Positions 1-13,293 of a stretch of DNA of 64,000 nucleotides are shown here, piece after piece. How positions within the stretch are numbered: position 1 is the first letter of the stretch; each line of letters opens with the position of its first letter. Source of the stretch: Sanderia malayensis (lineage: Eukaryota > Cnidaria > Scyphozoa > Semaeostomeae > Pelagiidae); NCBI GenBank assembly GCA_013076295.1, contig RQOL01000024.1:2309158-2373157 (forward strand). Reading direction: 5' to 3'. Position numbers and translations under genes: made by a program. Under the pieces are notes generated by a model, which was given only the letters and a program-made list of their open reading frames with translations, made no database searches and had not been told where the DNA came from.

Positions 1-29
1 ATATTTCAATGTATAATAAATGTAATATA

Positions 30-146
30 ATATAACTAGTAATATAATATAATATGATATAATATAATTATAATATAATATAATATAATATAATATAATA
101 TAATATAATATAATATAATATAATATAATATAATATAATATAATAA
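30..146. repeat. AT-only microsatellite
   Basis: A run of TATAA/TAATA pentamers, nearly perfect from about 61 to 144 and more diverged before that. It contains only A and T apart from an isolated G. It is simple sequence with no coding potential and lies downstream of the minus-strand PH-domain gene. Confidence 0.95.
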
Positions 147-1315
147 ATCTAATATTCAAGAAATATAAATAGTTGAAAATGAAATTCTTTGATTTGGGTT
201 TTAAAAAACTTGCTGACGAACTTTTCGTACCAAAAATAGGGTGAAAGCTAAGAAACTCTGGTAGGACGATTTTGCATAGGTTGCATAGGTTGTTTTCCGT
301 AAAGACGCAACCGAACCATTCTCTCTCTTTCGTATCCCACCTGCAAATGGTACGTTGCTAATAAACGCCCTACCAAATAAACGCCCTTTAAACGCCCATA
401 ATTAATAAACGCCCCGAAGGGAAATCTGGAAATACAGTAAATAAGGCCTTGAGGCATTAATTTTCCAGTCAAAAGCAGCCCTTGATGTACTATTGAAGTT
501 TACTTATAATAAGCTATAAAATTCTTACCTTTCTTTGCAATGCCATGATTCCATGCTTTGTGGAAGAGCACTTGAATTTCGACGGCCTATTGCAGCAACT
601 GAGATTGAACACTGGCCTAGCGTGTCGTTTCATGCAAGAACACAAACAAGACGCATTTGCGAAAGCTCCATCTTCAGTAGGTCTGAGCACAGCTTTGCCA
701 GACATTAAATACAGCCTTCTGGCAACTATTCTCGACATTTTGTATTGAACAAATACGACAGAAAACAAGGAAGAAAACAAAATTTTCTGACAGCATGGCA
801 GTTGGCCACCGGAAGTGCCGATGAACAATTGATTCGAAAGACAATTGAAGAATAGAACAATGGGAAGATCTTCTTTTCATTGTTGCTCCTTGCGGACTAA
901 GAGCTTGCAAATTTTGCATCCAGCCTATTGTTAAAACACAATAGCTTATTGTTTCCTCTATTGTTTTAAGAAGATATATAATCCGAGAAGTTGATATACC
1001 TCGAATAAATAAAAGTGAGACGTTGACGCGCAGAGAAATACAGGACATTTTTATATACAGCAAATTTGAAATAGTTTTTTTGATAAAGACTTCTAACAAC
1101 AATAATTAGGTAAGAAATTAAAATCAACTTCACTAGAATAAGTAGAAAAACGTAGATAAACCTCTCTTAACATGACGTGAAGTAATGTGAAGATTTTACT
1201 AAAAATACAATAGCGTAATAATAGATTTGAAATTCATTAGGCTCTATTACAGATACAAATACGCATAAATAGGATAAATTATTAAATGGTGGGAGGGACA
1301 GATAAAATATACGAA
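147..1315. other. intergenic region, 3' of the PH-domain gene
   Basis: No convincing exon on either strand. The open frames near 514-1102 lack splice context and family resemblance. A short cluster of a repeated ATAAACGCCC decamer sits at about 358-415 and is listed separately. The stretch 1000-1315 probably holds the 3' UTR of the minus-strand gene ending at 1316. Confidence 0.6.
355..420. repeat. ATAAACGCCC decamer cluster
   Basis: Four spaced copies of (AT)AAACGCCC within about 60 bp. The reverse complement reads GGGCGTTTAT. A related G-rich motif family (runs of CGAGGGGG with TTATTCGAG) occurs at 3675-3735, so this looks like a fragment of a dispersed non-autonomous repeat. The family is not identified here. 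Confidence 0.6.
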
Positions 1316-4300
1316 TTAAACAGCGCTTTCATGTTGCTTTACGGCAGCGTCATTAGTACTGTCCTTAACAACATCATCTTCAACTTTAGCGAATTCGATA
1401 ACTTGCTTTGTTGGAGAGGAAGCAATTTGATTATTATTGTCAATTTGTTTCTCGACAGTTTTAAATTCGATAACAATTTTCGTTTCGTGTTTTTCCACCA
1501 AAGTAACGGATGTCTTTGTGTCTGGATCTTCTTCACCATTTTTCTCCTCGGCTTGCTTCAATTCTTCCAGCATTTGATCTTCTTCCTCGATTAATTGGTT
1601 GAGCTTCTCTTCAAACGATGCAAGCCCATCAACTGACGTCATCGGAAGAACCTCCTCCGTAGCCATTTCATTATTTTCGTCATCGCAGTAAACTGTGAAG
1701 GGATCTGCAGATCTCAATTGCTTCGTTCCTGCATCACGAGCCTCATTTTGATCCACAGCCTCAGTATCATTTGTCACTGTTATCTCTTCATCAACATTTT
1801 CTCGGATGTAAGTATGGTGTACGATGAATTTTTCCTCCTCCGTAGCACCGTACTGAACAGCATGTTCCTTTACTCTCGATAAAGAATGGTGCTTCGCATC
1901 GTCATCTTGAAACTCAGGGGGAGCACCGATAACAACATCCAAATCATCATTAGCCTCTTTATCATTATCATCACCGTCATCTATTTGGGCATCCTTCTCA
2001 GCCTCGGATACAGATGGTCGCTCTATCTTCGCATAATGGCAAACCTCATCTGAACAGCTCGTGCTTTCTGATTCATTTTCACTTGGATAATCCAATGAAG
2101 CGACAGCATCAATGAGCATGCGCTGTTGCCTTGCAGGGATCATTGACGCATGCGTGACACTCTCAATCTTAGGCTCAACAGATTCACTTTCGTCTTTACC
2201 TTCTTCTTCGAAACTCTTCAGGTAGTCATCGATAGACGTTTCTGTTACAGATTGCTCTGCAACATTCAAACTTTCTTCCCTTGATACTTCACTTTCTTGG
2301 TCATCTTCTTTCTCAGCAGATTTCAAATAATCTTCCACGGACACTCCAATTTCGACTTCTTCCTCATTCGCTGGAAGTTCTTCTGTAGACTCTTCTACTG
2401 CCTGAAGCTCAGCATTCTTCAGGTAATCTTCCACAGACACTCCAATTTCTCCTTCTTCCTCATTGGCTGGAAGATCTTCTGTAGACTCTTCTACCGCTTG
2501 AAGCTCGGCAGCCTTCAGGTAATCTTCCACAGACATCCCAACTTCCTCCGGAAGATCCTCTTCCGGTTCTTCAACATTCTGCGGCTGATTAGCTCTTAGA
2601 TAATCTTCCACAGATACACCGACCCCTTCCTCTTCCTTTTCCGGAAGTTCCTTCATAGGTTTTTCCATCTTGAGTAGGTATTCTTCAACAGTCATGTCAT
2701 CCAAATCATGAACTGAATCAACACCTGAATCTGTACTCACAGCAGATACCACGTTCTTCATTTCTCCCTCTTCACCAGCCAGGGCATTCACAGTAACAAC
2801 AACATCGATACTCATAGCCTGTCCCACATCTTCTTCATTATTCTCATCCTCCTTAGTGTTATCTTCCACAGGAATCGTAACATCTTCTCCAGCTTCCTCT
2901 ATTTTGCTCATGTCAATTTTCAAATCTTCTTCCTTTACAACGGAAGCAACAATCTCGGATTCTTCTTCATTCACTGAAACATCTTCAGAAGATAATGCGG
3001 TAGTTTCTTCTTCTTCAACTGCACCATTCCTTTCGTTATCTTCGTTTTGGATCGCTTCTGTATCCATCAACCTGGTAATAAAATTTAAGCTATTAGACTA
3101 GGTAACATCCTGGCATCTCCCAGAAGAGGATGGAAGGCACCTTGGTGCTCACCATCTTGCAGCCAAGGCTTCAACGAAGTCAGGGTGATATCTTCAAAAC
3201 CAACTCAAGTAACAAGTAGTAAGTAAGCTAACTTGATAAAAATGAACATCAATAAGATAAAATACATTAAGCAAGGCACAGAGTAAAGAGATGCCAAAAA
3301 GAACTTCTGTTTTTCTCAATTACCTTTGCGACTCCTTAAGATTTTGTATTTCCAACCTGATGATATCAGCTTTCTTCGTAGCTGCGGTGTTTGCATTGTT
3401 TCCTTCGACAACTTTGACCGGCTTCGCCTGCTTGTTGATTCTTTCAACTTCCTTCTTCACTTGCATGCGAACTTCTTCTTCCGTTGGCCCATTCATTGGT
3501 GACCTTTTCGGTGACTTTTGGCCTGTCACCTTCACATCTGACTCCTCGCTAGACTGGCGGTTATCTTTGTACAGTATTGAATTCAGCTCACCGTTTGAGC
3601 TTTCAGCTTTGTCCTCTGGGTCATCGAGAACTCGAAACATTGTACCAACTGAAACGATGAGAGAAATCTCAGTGCCTATTCGAGGGGGACTTTTTCGAGG
3701 GGGCCTTTTTCAAGGGGGCTTATTCGAGAAATTACGGTAACTGTTGCTAAAAGAACTGGTCTCGTCCATTGAACTGTTTAAAAACACGATGGAGCCTTGG
3801 TTTAATGAACATCTGAGAGAAAAACATCTTATCTCAACCCTCTTCAAAGATCCTTACACTACGATCTAGCTGTGACCTCAATGAAAGATTTTAGCAGACT
3901 AAAAGTGTAGAGCAATGAAAAATGGATCTCAGAGAAATGTTGCTTTACCTGCCAAAACAGAGGATGGTGTGCCTGGTTGGCTGACTTTGCGTGTTCTGGA
4001 TGCACTGGAGGTTCTTGTGAAAGCCGATGGTAGTCCAGTTGTTTCTCCTGTGAAGGTAGACGAGCGAAGTCGATGTCCATCTGGGTCTGAAACCAGACCC
4101 AGCACACTATTTTGGTTTTTCTTAACTGCGGAGGATTGACATCGCCTGCGCACTGGCTCCACTGTTAGACGTTATGGTGATTAGAAGAGAAGGAAAGAAA
4201 GGAGAAAATAACATTAGTTGAAATAATGTTAAAGATGTTATACATTATCTCTACATAATAAATACATATATAGATATGTATATATGTATAAATATAGATG

Positions 4301-7300
4301 GTGAACAAAACAAGACGTTACTTTTAGCCTAATTTCGAGGGAAGATGAACAAAGTAAACGAAACAAGATGTTAATTAAGCAACCAAAATGTTAATCAGCT
4401 TCGAAGAAAATATTGTGTCGTAACAGAAACGTGACGAAGGTCTTTATTAATTAACATTATAATGTTATTTCGGTATTGCAAAAACCTCTGGAACGGGCAG
4501 AGGCACCCAGATAAGGCTAACTTATGAGTTGTGATCCCTATGTAAAAGCAGGACTATGGTATCAGGGAAGGAGACCAGTATATTGGAAATTTTGGAGCAA
4601 GTAGAGCGACCATAATTGCCTACAACGGGCCATTACACAAAAAAATAATCTCATATATTTCTAAGGAATCCTAAGCAATCTCAAAATTGGCAGCCATCTT
4701 GGCCTTTATATCTGGACAACTTTAAAGACACGCCATAAAGCCTCTCGCAGAACCAATAACCTCGCTTTGAAAAGCCCATCCCGGCTGTATGGACTCCTTC
4801 CTATTGGTTCGTGGGAAGGAGGCTGGAAAATGGAATAAACCAACAACAACGACAGAATAACTAACCTTGTTCAGGTTGGGTGGCGGGCTGTATGATAAAG
4901 CCAAGCGCAGCTTTGTTCAGTACATCGCACCATTTCTCCACATCGGCAGCGGACTCGCACGAGAAGATAACACCTTTAGCATCGCGTAATGCCTCTGGCG
5001 GCACATTCTTCGGGAACAGCTTGAACGTGCTGAAACACAACAAAAACGTCGTATATAACAAATAGAAAATATATAAACAAAATGATACAAACCGCGACGG
5101 TAGAGAATGTTACTATGGGGGTCAACAGAATTTAATACCAAAGTACAACCTTGACACATTGATAACATATTAACTCGAACCCTTAATATCTCCAGCATTT
5201 TACTGCTTCGCTTGGATTTGAATTTCTCTTTACATGTCAAATGACCCTCAATACCTCGATACCTCATGAATTACAACAAATATTCTGTTGGGCCCAATTG
5301 CGCCAATCTTCCTCAAGATCTAATGCCCTTTTCCTAGGGTCCCTATTCCCCTGATTCAACGTTTTACTGTACACAAGTGCTTGCACAGGTACTCACAACT
5401 TTCTCTTATCCTCAATAGGTGCGACGCTGAAATTCCTCACACTGTATGCATGTTGTGCAGCTATATCGAAGGATGTTTTGAAGAGATATAATATGCCATT
5501 CTTCAAAACAACCCAGCACTGTTTCCATGTGGTCAGGCCGGGACCACTCGCTGCAATTGTAAACAAACAAATTACATCATAGTAGGATAAATGGCACACA
5601 GGGCAGGATCGCATAGTGAGCATAACAGTGGATGTAGATGGTGTTGTATCTATACTATGACTGCTACTGTAGTAGTGTAGTATACAACGTATACCATTCT
5701 GTCCCTGTCTTGCTGTCTAATATTTGACATGCAGACAAATAAATACGTGATGATAAGAAAGAAAATACGACAAGGTGAATTGCTGCTATGAAGTTTGTAG
5801 AATGCATACAGTAGAGATTCATACTCTTCTAGACTTTAATTTGGGACAACTTGTTTTGAAGCGGCTAGCCCGCATTTTATATTATGGTAGCTAATTAAGT
5901 ACTGGGCCCGAGGAGGTAGAGCACGTTATTTGGGACTTGGTGGACAAGTTAGAAAGAAGAATCCTAAATGGAAATGGAAGGAAACGAGATAAAGTTAAAA
6001 AAAAGCAGATAAATCAATTAAATGATGTGATAAAGGTAATGGTGTAACAAACTAGAAGACAAAACAATTTGAAAGAATTAAAGTGATGAGGAATATAAAC
6101 ATGAATGCTTCTAATGCACTTACATTTTTTATGTAGCCATCCTTCGTAATCAGCGGGGGCAAGATCGCGACATTGTACTTTTAATTCATCTCCTTCGAAC
6201 TCGGCTTTTCTTCGAGATCTCGAGATCTTCCTGTGTCTGGGTTTGTCAGGAATGCTTTCTTGTTGCTTCTCACCCGTCACTTCAACCTCCTTCAGAGCTG
6301 TGAGCGCGAAAATAAATACACTGTTAATACAATGGTGATACAGTGAAATTAGCACAGGTAGGCCGGGGGTCGGGTGGATTACGATACAGTAAAACTTCTT
6401 GCAGCTGTGCTTCTTGGTCTAATTTACTATCAGCTCACAGTTTAATTACTAAACAACAACCCTTGGCCCCAACTTTCCCAAAACTATACGATCGGACCAC
6501 TCAACTGGAAAATGAAAACAAAAACATAGTTAACGTCCCCCCACCTTTTCCACCGACCACTACTTCTCTCTTTTGTCCATATTTTGTTTGGTTGACATGT
6601 TGGTATTTGTCTTTAGGCGCCACTGGAGTCTCGGCCTGGCCAACGTGGCTTGCACTTGCAGCTGGAAGTAAATAAACATGAATGAAACATTACAATACGA
6701 CCAGGTAGCACGAGACATGTGTGCACACAGTAACCGTATTCAGAGTCATCACAATAATAGAACGACAACTCATGCTTGCAGTTTTAATCGTAAAGAGCCC
6801 ACTCTGTTCAGGACACTTCCTCATAAATGTGCTCAATTGTGTTTAAGTCGTCTTAGTTAAGATATAAGGTGATAAGGCTCTTTCATAACACAACACAGAT
6901 AATACAGGCCTTAAAGGACTTATATAAATTTGAAAAGAGCTAAAAACAATGGTTAAACATGGGGCTGAGAACTGAAGCAGGAAGTCAATTAAGCAACCAG
7001 TCAGTTATAATATCACTCGACCCAAGAAAACCAGAGTCACCATATATAACATAGCAAACTTTGCCAAACTTTGTAGGTCATTTCATGCTAAAATTAGTGT
7101 CAATTCTTATCGAATGTAGCAAATATCTCATCACGAGACTGCAGAATATTTTGAGAATTAAATATTTTGAAGATGTTTTCCAAATAAATTTGAAAACACT
7201 GCGTGCAGACGATTTTCTTTAATTTCTACAAACGACATACCTTTTCTTAAGTCCCATTTCTTTCGAAAAAAACCGAAATTCATGACTGGCAGCTAAATTT

Positions 7301-9329
7301 CCTCTCATTCATCGACGACAATCCACAACCCAGGCTTGACAACAACAAACTTCCACAGCATAAACTTCCACAGCCCAAATCAAAACTTAGCTAGATTCAC
7401 TTCTGTTTTGTCTGAATTGTTTTGAGGTATTTCAAAGACCATTTCCAATTCACGTCTAAACTTATTGTCGTTGATTCAATATCATTCATTTCGTTTTATC
7501 ATAAATAATGGCTCAATAATTGGCATTGAATACCGCAAATTACCTATTACGATCGAGGAGAATCAAAAGCATGCCATTTCACGTCCAATCCACTCAACCC
7601 TCTTTATCAATTTCCTGTCGCAAATTAAAAACATTGCCCCCGCAATTGAAATACATTCATACTGATGTAATCACTGTTTCGATTTTACGAGACGGGGGAC
7701 ACTGATATAAATCTTGCACCCCCTGTCAAAACACCCAAAACAAAGCACTTCATAAACTGCTTTGCAGAACAACAAGGAGGTAAATAAGCAGTTTTGCTTA
7801 AATTTGAGGCATTAAATCTAACTAATATTAGCTTATATCCACACCCAAGATTCTATGACCTTGTCAATCATAAATTAAGAGCTTGAATCAAGAAGGTGCA
7901 GAAAATTTCAATATGGATAACCCAGTATTGTCCTTGTATTGCGGGTGGCTGATAAAATGGATTTCATATTCAAATTCATGAAGTGCAAATAGGCTTTTGT
8001 TTTTTTCATTAGATGTATTTACTATCTCAATATGCAAACTATTATTGATTCCTATGTTCCCATGTATTTCCAGGTCATATTTTCAATTTATCCTTCCGTA
8101 TTTTACTTTCTTAATGTTTAGTTCTTGTTATCGTAAAGAAAACATTTTCAAAGGAGCTGGAAATTTTCTCACGAGCATTGACGCATGCACAATTCACCAC
8201 ATCCCCCGGTAATATTGCTGTCTACCAATGAAACTCAACGCAAACCTGTCTTCAACACAGGGGTCCAACACAAACAGTTATACAACACAAAACCACCTGA
8301 ACATTCACGAATATAGACATTGCACCTAGCCTCGATATAAGAATCCAACAGCCTCACCTTCATTATCCAGCATATCAACGGACTTTGATCTTTTGCTCGA
8401 TCTGAACAGCTTCTGAAACTTGCTTTGTCGATCTCTGTGATCTGGCGTTTGTGGCGTCTTCTGCGGAGACTTATCTGGTGATTTCTGCGAAGGAGACTTG
8501 GGAGACTTTGGAGACTTATTCCCACTATCTTCATGCCCATTCTGATTCTCAGCATCCACTGCCTCCTGACTATGATGCTTTTTAAATTTTCTGGAAAAGA
8601 AGCAAGAATGTGCAATCAGATCTCACTACTGCATCATGTAAATTAAACTACAAAACAAGCATGATTGGCTCATTTAGTGCAAAATAAGCTTAGATTTAAA
8701 GTAAGAGCCATTTGATAAAACTCCGAAGAGAAGTCACATAAAGGCAGCCTCGTAACCACTCAATCCCTTTGAAAACGAGGTAGCACGAGGGTTCATGATC
8801 CCCAAACACGTCATAACATCCTCTAATTGGTATATAAGGGTATTCCATCATGTGCTTCTATAACTAACGCCGAGTACGCCAGTGTGGACCACATCTTATA
8901 TGATATGAGAATATTTAAAAATGACATATATGAGGATAAATATTGCATAATTATAAGCAAAACATGTAATATCCTCTTAAACATCAATATATTTACACAC
9001 AAATATATTATGCTCGCTTCCACTGATTGGCTTGAGCACTCTGCAACCTCACCCTCTCATATTTATAACGCACGTAAATTTGTGCGAGTGTGTATGTATC
9101 TCTGTGTATTTTAAAAACAATAGCCTACGTACCTTTTACTTTTATTCAAAAGGTTGCCCAACTTCCTGGAGAAGTAATTGTCTGGTTTGGTAGCAGTTGG
9201 GCTGCTCATAGGACTGGTTGAGCCACTTGCACCACTTGCACCACCTGCATCAGCCTCGTCCGAAGATGGTGTCTGTGGTGTGGCTTCTTGGACAATGTCC
9301 GGAGGGTTCTCCATTCTTGACTCGCTCAT
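1316..9329 (-). CDS. PH-domain protein of the IPCEF1/CNKSR type with long acidic repeat tail
   Basis: Nine exons on the minus strand: 9329-9133, 8590-8358, 6661-6545 (donor less certain), 6297-6124, 5550-5397, 5029-4866, 4161-3949, 3648-3324, 3071-1316. They join in frame to 3,333 nt, 1,110 residues. Residues 1-225 are Ser/Pro/Lys-rich with KSPKSP-type phosphosite-like repeats. A pleckstrin homology domain spans about 229-340, starting DYEGWLHKK and containing WKQCWVVLKNGILYLF and a final helix with VEKWCDVLNKA. The sequence just before it (CRDLAPADYEGWL) resembles the run-in to the PH domain of IPCEF1 and CNKSR proteins, which bind phosphoinositides and scaffold ARF/RAS signalling at membranes. 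A basic helical segment (about 470-525) precedes a very acidic last exon with five to six VEDYLK repeats and a predicted terminal coiled coil. Function is inferred only from the PH domain; orthology is tentative. Confidence 0.82.
2225..2700 (-). repeat. intragenic protein-coding repeat, VEDYLK units
   Basis: Within the last exon, a unit of about 27-30 codons is tandemly repeated. Each copy carries SVEDYLK or a variant (VEEYLLK, VEDYLRA, IDDYLKS) followed by an acidic spacer such as AELQAVEESTEDLPANEE. Two central copies are almost identical, indicating recent duplication, while the outer ones have diverged. It encodes residues about 650-810 of the PH-domain protein. Confidence 0.9.
3660..3740. 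repeat. G-rich dispersed element fragment in intron
   Basis: In the intron between exons 7 and 8 of the PH-domain gene there are three close copies of a CGAGGGGGxCTTxTT motif, ending in GGGGGCTTATTCGAGAAAT. It resembles the decamer cluster at 355-420 in base pattern. It is best read as a fragment of a dispersed non-coding repeat. Confidence 0.5.
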
Positions 9330-12300
9330 TTTTCTAGTAGATGAAATTTTCTAGTAGCTGTTATAGTCCCAAGTTATGTATATCTCTTTCCACTCTGCAC
9401 AATCCAACAGCTTCTAGAGCAGGAAATTAGTTACTTTATTGTTTAAACAACGTATAATAAAATGTGAAATAGCTTGAATAAAGTTAAACAACTTCCAACG
9501 ACTGAACAATTGCCATGTTTAATACCTCAATAGGAAGCAATTGCGAAAAAATAACGCAAATTGACAAAAACAGAAAATTAAGCAGATCTTGGAATAAGTA
9601 TTAAAATATTCAATGTTTTCATGATCAGAAAAAGCGGAGGAGGCCTAATTAATGTCAAGGATGATTAATTATGGTCGTGTTCTTTTAATTTCAGTAATAA
9701 ACGATTTTAATAGTATGTTTATTTTATTTGTAATATCTATTAGCAGCACAGGAAAGTGTACAACAATCAAAGGCACATAATAGTAAGAGTTTGTTTATAT
9801 ATAGCCACAAAATTGCACAATAACTCTTTATAAGTGCATCCTATGGGTATACTTCGTTTGGCGATTTCCTTATATAGCATTGATAAATCCCATAGAGATA
9901 CATATATATCAATATCTCCATGATATATCCTCAAAGATTATAAGCGGTGTCCTGCTAATTGTGCACGTAAGAGAACATACGTTTGCGTTTAGAGATTAAA
10001 CTCTTCGATATAAGAATATAAGATATATAAGATATAAGAATAAAAGCAGTCGCATCGCATACATGCAGCATATACCCACAAACGATAACCAGTAGATTAA
10101 GAAGAACAATAGCCTATTGTGTTTGGACAATAGACTAGATGCGACATTAACAGTATCGTTTACTGCAGTTCTTGACGTTTACTTCGTAATATGGGCCATT
10201 CATAACAATAACAACAATAACGAGTTTCCACACATGCAAAATGGGAATATATATATCAAAACCAAATCTATGATATATTTTGAGAAATAACGTTGATCTG
10301 CCCAAAAAGCTTACCCACGATTTGGTAAATAAGGAATTGATTAAAAAATAAACAAAAACGAAGAGCACATTGCTAGATTCAAGAATCAATATCTCCTTCG
10401 CAGTGACAAATCGACCATGTTGTGGCCTGCCTTGCAAGAGGAAAACATATCTATAATCCAACGTGCAACGCTGCTTGCTTGACTGCAGTGCACATAGTGT
10501 AGAACCATGAATTGAACTGCAAGTATGCCAATGCTGATGCTGAGAGCTGACTGATTGTCAAGGAAGCTCATCTCATATCTCTGATCATCAAAATTGTTGA
10601 TTTATGAAGCCTTATTTCATAACACACATGTATGTAAATGGTTTTTGTTTTCGCCGCAGGTGTACATGGCTTCATGGCTGTTACAAAATATCGCATTATA
10701 TATGGCTAAATAGAACAGTACATTTGAAATGTGTAGACTTGAATGACGATGAGCCTTATGTTGTGGCATGTATGTACTGTGGTTGCAAAATCCAGTTGTG
10801 GGCTCCTTTACAAATGGGTTCCTTGTCCAGAGACACTCCATAAGAAAAAGTTCCACCCGGCTGTCTCACACAACGTTTCCTCATATAGTGCACCGGAGGG
10901 GCTCCAATGTCCAAAAACTCCTGCACCTCTCTCTCAAATGTCCCTCTTTTATCGTACCCGGGGCGTTGGGGAGTCCACAAACAAGGGCTCCGTGCTCCCG
11001 CACACTCTCCTCTAAAAATAACCCCCTTGTGACAGGGCTCACGTGAAGTATGAGGGAGTCAACCATACCTTATCAATTAGCACTTCGCGCAGATGTAGAA
11101 AGATTTGATAGGAGGTTATCATTTGTGAAATTCTTGAAATTAATAAATTATCACACTTTTGGGATATTGTATCACGAGAAATCGCAGAGGGGGGCTCCGG
11201 GATGGTCGGATATGCAACAAAAAGATGGGAAAAGGCCAATAAATTTTGTGAAGATTTTCTGTTTAAACTTAACACTCACACCATTTCTGATATTTTGCTT
11301 AGTTAAAATTGTACTCGAGAATAAATTATTTGACCTTCTTCAAGCCTCAACGCAATATATATTGTATATTCATGATCGTTTTTTATTATTCATGTAAAAT
11401 CCAAAAAATGTGTTTTCGATAATAAAATGCGGAGTCGTTAATTATCTGCTAAGCCAAACGCGTTGTATATTAATCAGAAACCTATAACATAACAAAAGAA
11501 TGAAGCAAATGATTTTGGTCAAACAGAAAAAATCTGTACAAATATACAGCACAAATAGTCGTAACGATGTTGGAAAGAAATTTAGAAACAAATAGTTGCT
11601 TTTCTCAGCAGAAGTTGGCTGGAGTGCTTGTGTTCCATTCGGAACACAGTAAACTCCCTGATGTTATGTACCTTGTAAACATCGAAATTATTATGTTATC
11701 TTTGTTTCAAAACTATATGATAGCCATGCCGTTATTTGTTAGAAGCTCAGAAAAATAGGACTGAAAAATGTTAGAATAATAACTTAGCCACGCGTCCAGT
11801 GAATTAAATGTGAAACAGTCGTGATAAAATATTCAGGTTTAGATTTTATAGGTTTAGACGCAGTTGAAATGCAAGTTTTCACGTTTCCTCGTACAATTTA
11901 TTCCAAAATATAGAGTTCTTATCGATTCACCCTTCTAAAAGTTGATATTTATAGCACTTTTGATGGACTAAAATTTGTTGGTCCTTTCACATTGTACGAA
12001 ACTGTACTTTGTGTGAGAAAAATGGGTGTTTCCTCGGTGAAACAGAAAAACAGAAGCAATGAAATTGTAATAACAATTTTACTCACCTTACAAATAAATT
12101 GTCGTTTTTTACTTTAGCTTCAGTTGTAAACCTTCGCATTACATCACAAAGAAACGATCCTTGTACGATATTAAATTGTTGAAATAGGACAGGAATCAAA
12201 AATTATTTCTTCGTCTCCACATCCTATGAATGAAAGTCAATATCAGATGCCCAGCCTTTCAACAAACACAGTTTGATCAAGCTATGTCCCAAGGTTTCCA

Positions 12301-13293
12301 CATAATTCATTGGACAAAGTTTTTACCACTGTCAATTTATACAACATGCCTGCTCTGCTGATTGCAAAATCAATCTGCATTTCCGACAAATGGGGATAAG
12401 TTGGAGGAGGGAAACAAAAGTGTGTTGACCGAACACTCATATGTACAAATAATAATACCGGCCAATGTTTGTGTGAAAAGTTATTTCTTTTATTTGACAG
12501 TTTGTCAACAAAAGACATCCAATGTATGTTTGGGGATTGCGTTTCAGGCCAAACAATTTAATCAGATGTCTGGGGTAAATTCTATCCTGCCTAAACTCGA
12601 CAATTTTTTGTCCTCTAACTTGACTGGCATGGTAAACAATAAATGCATAATTCTTTTGTAATTTTGTATGAAAAAACTGAAGCTAAAAATTGCCAAAAAG
12701 AAATGGAAATTTAAAAATAACAATGGAAAATATAGCTGCTCGGGAAAAGCTAAATAATTCTTATAAGAAAGTGTGTATAAAAGAAAAGAAAAAAAATTTA
12801 CCGCTTTCTCTGCATTTTTCAAATGTGATCACAAGATATATTTCTTGATGTGACTATCGTGTGGTGTGATCAATAATTTGTAGTTTAGCAATCTCTCTCA
12901 TGCGACAACGCAAAATAATGAATAAAAATAAACAGTTCTCTTTTTACAAAATTGCAAAGGTCTCCAGCAAATCAAGTTGTTTCATTTTACAATTTTAATG
13001 GCTGCCTTTTCTGAATTCTGGGTCACAAATGAATGCTAAGAATTCACAAAATCCAATATGTTCTGTTGATGAAAATTGATAGCATTTATAAACAATAAAA
13101 TTCAATAAAAAAATTCACATGTTTTTTAATAGTTATTTTTCGTGCTGCTTTACACTAAGTTGTTAACTCTGGGATGGGAAGGAAAGGGAACTTGCAAAAT
13201 TGCTGAGTTTGCTTTTCGTCAATTATGAAAATTGCTGGATTTTAAGACTGTTTAGACGTTAGATCGGACTGCGCTGCTACTTTTTCGCAAGAA
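9330..13293. other. intergenic region between PH-domain gene and F-box gene
   Basis: About 4 kb of AT-rich DNA between the divergent PH-domain and F-box genes. Most of it shows nothing recognisable. The exception is a GC-richer block at 10756-11003 with an open minus-strand frame (listed separately). A TTAATTAATG-rich stretch near 9650-9730 and several short palindromic TATATA tracts (9780-10060) are simple sequence. Both flanking promoters must lie here. Confidence 0.6.
10756..11003 (-). CDS. candidate terminal exon of an unidentified small protein
   Basis: On the minus strand an open frame follows a good acceptor (pyrimidine tract ending TTATTTTTAG) and runs to a stop at 10756. It contains GYDKRGTFEREVQEFLDIG and GGTFSYGVSLDKEP. 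Base composition is more GC-rich than the surrounding 4 kb and the residue composition is protein-like. No upstream exon with a start codon could be fixed, so the model is incomplete. A competing frame on the same strand is also partly open. I do not recognise the family. It may be a real 3' exon or a decayed gene copy. Confidence 0.4.

Noticed and set aside
10881..11066. Alternative minus-strand frame overlapping the candidate exon at 10756-11003
   Set aside because: It is open for part of the same exon but stops early. The other frame is longer and ends at a natural stop, so only that one was kept, with low confidence.
12282..12518. Minus-strand open frame with a proline-rich start
   Set aside because: No clear splice sites linking it to the candidate exon at 10756-11003, AT-rich composition, and an equally open frame on the other strand.
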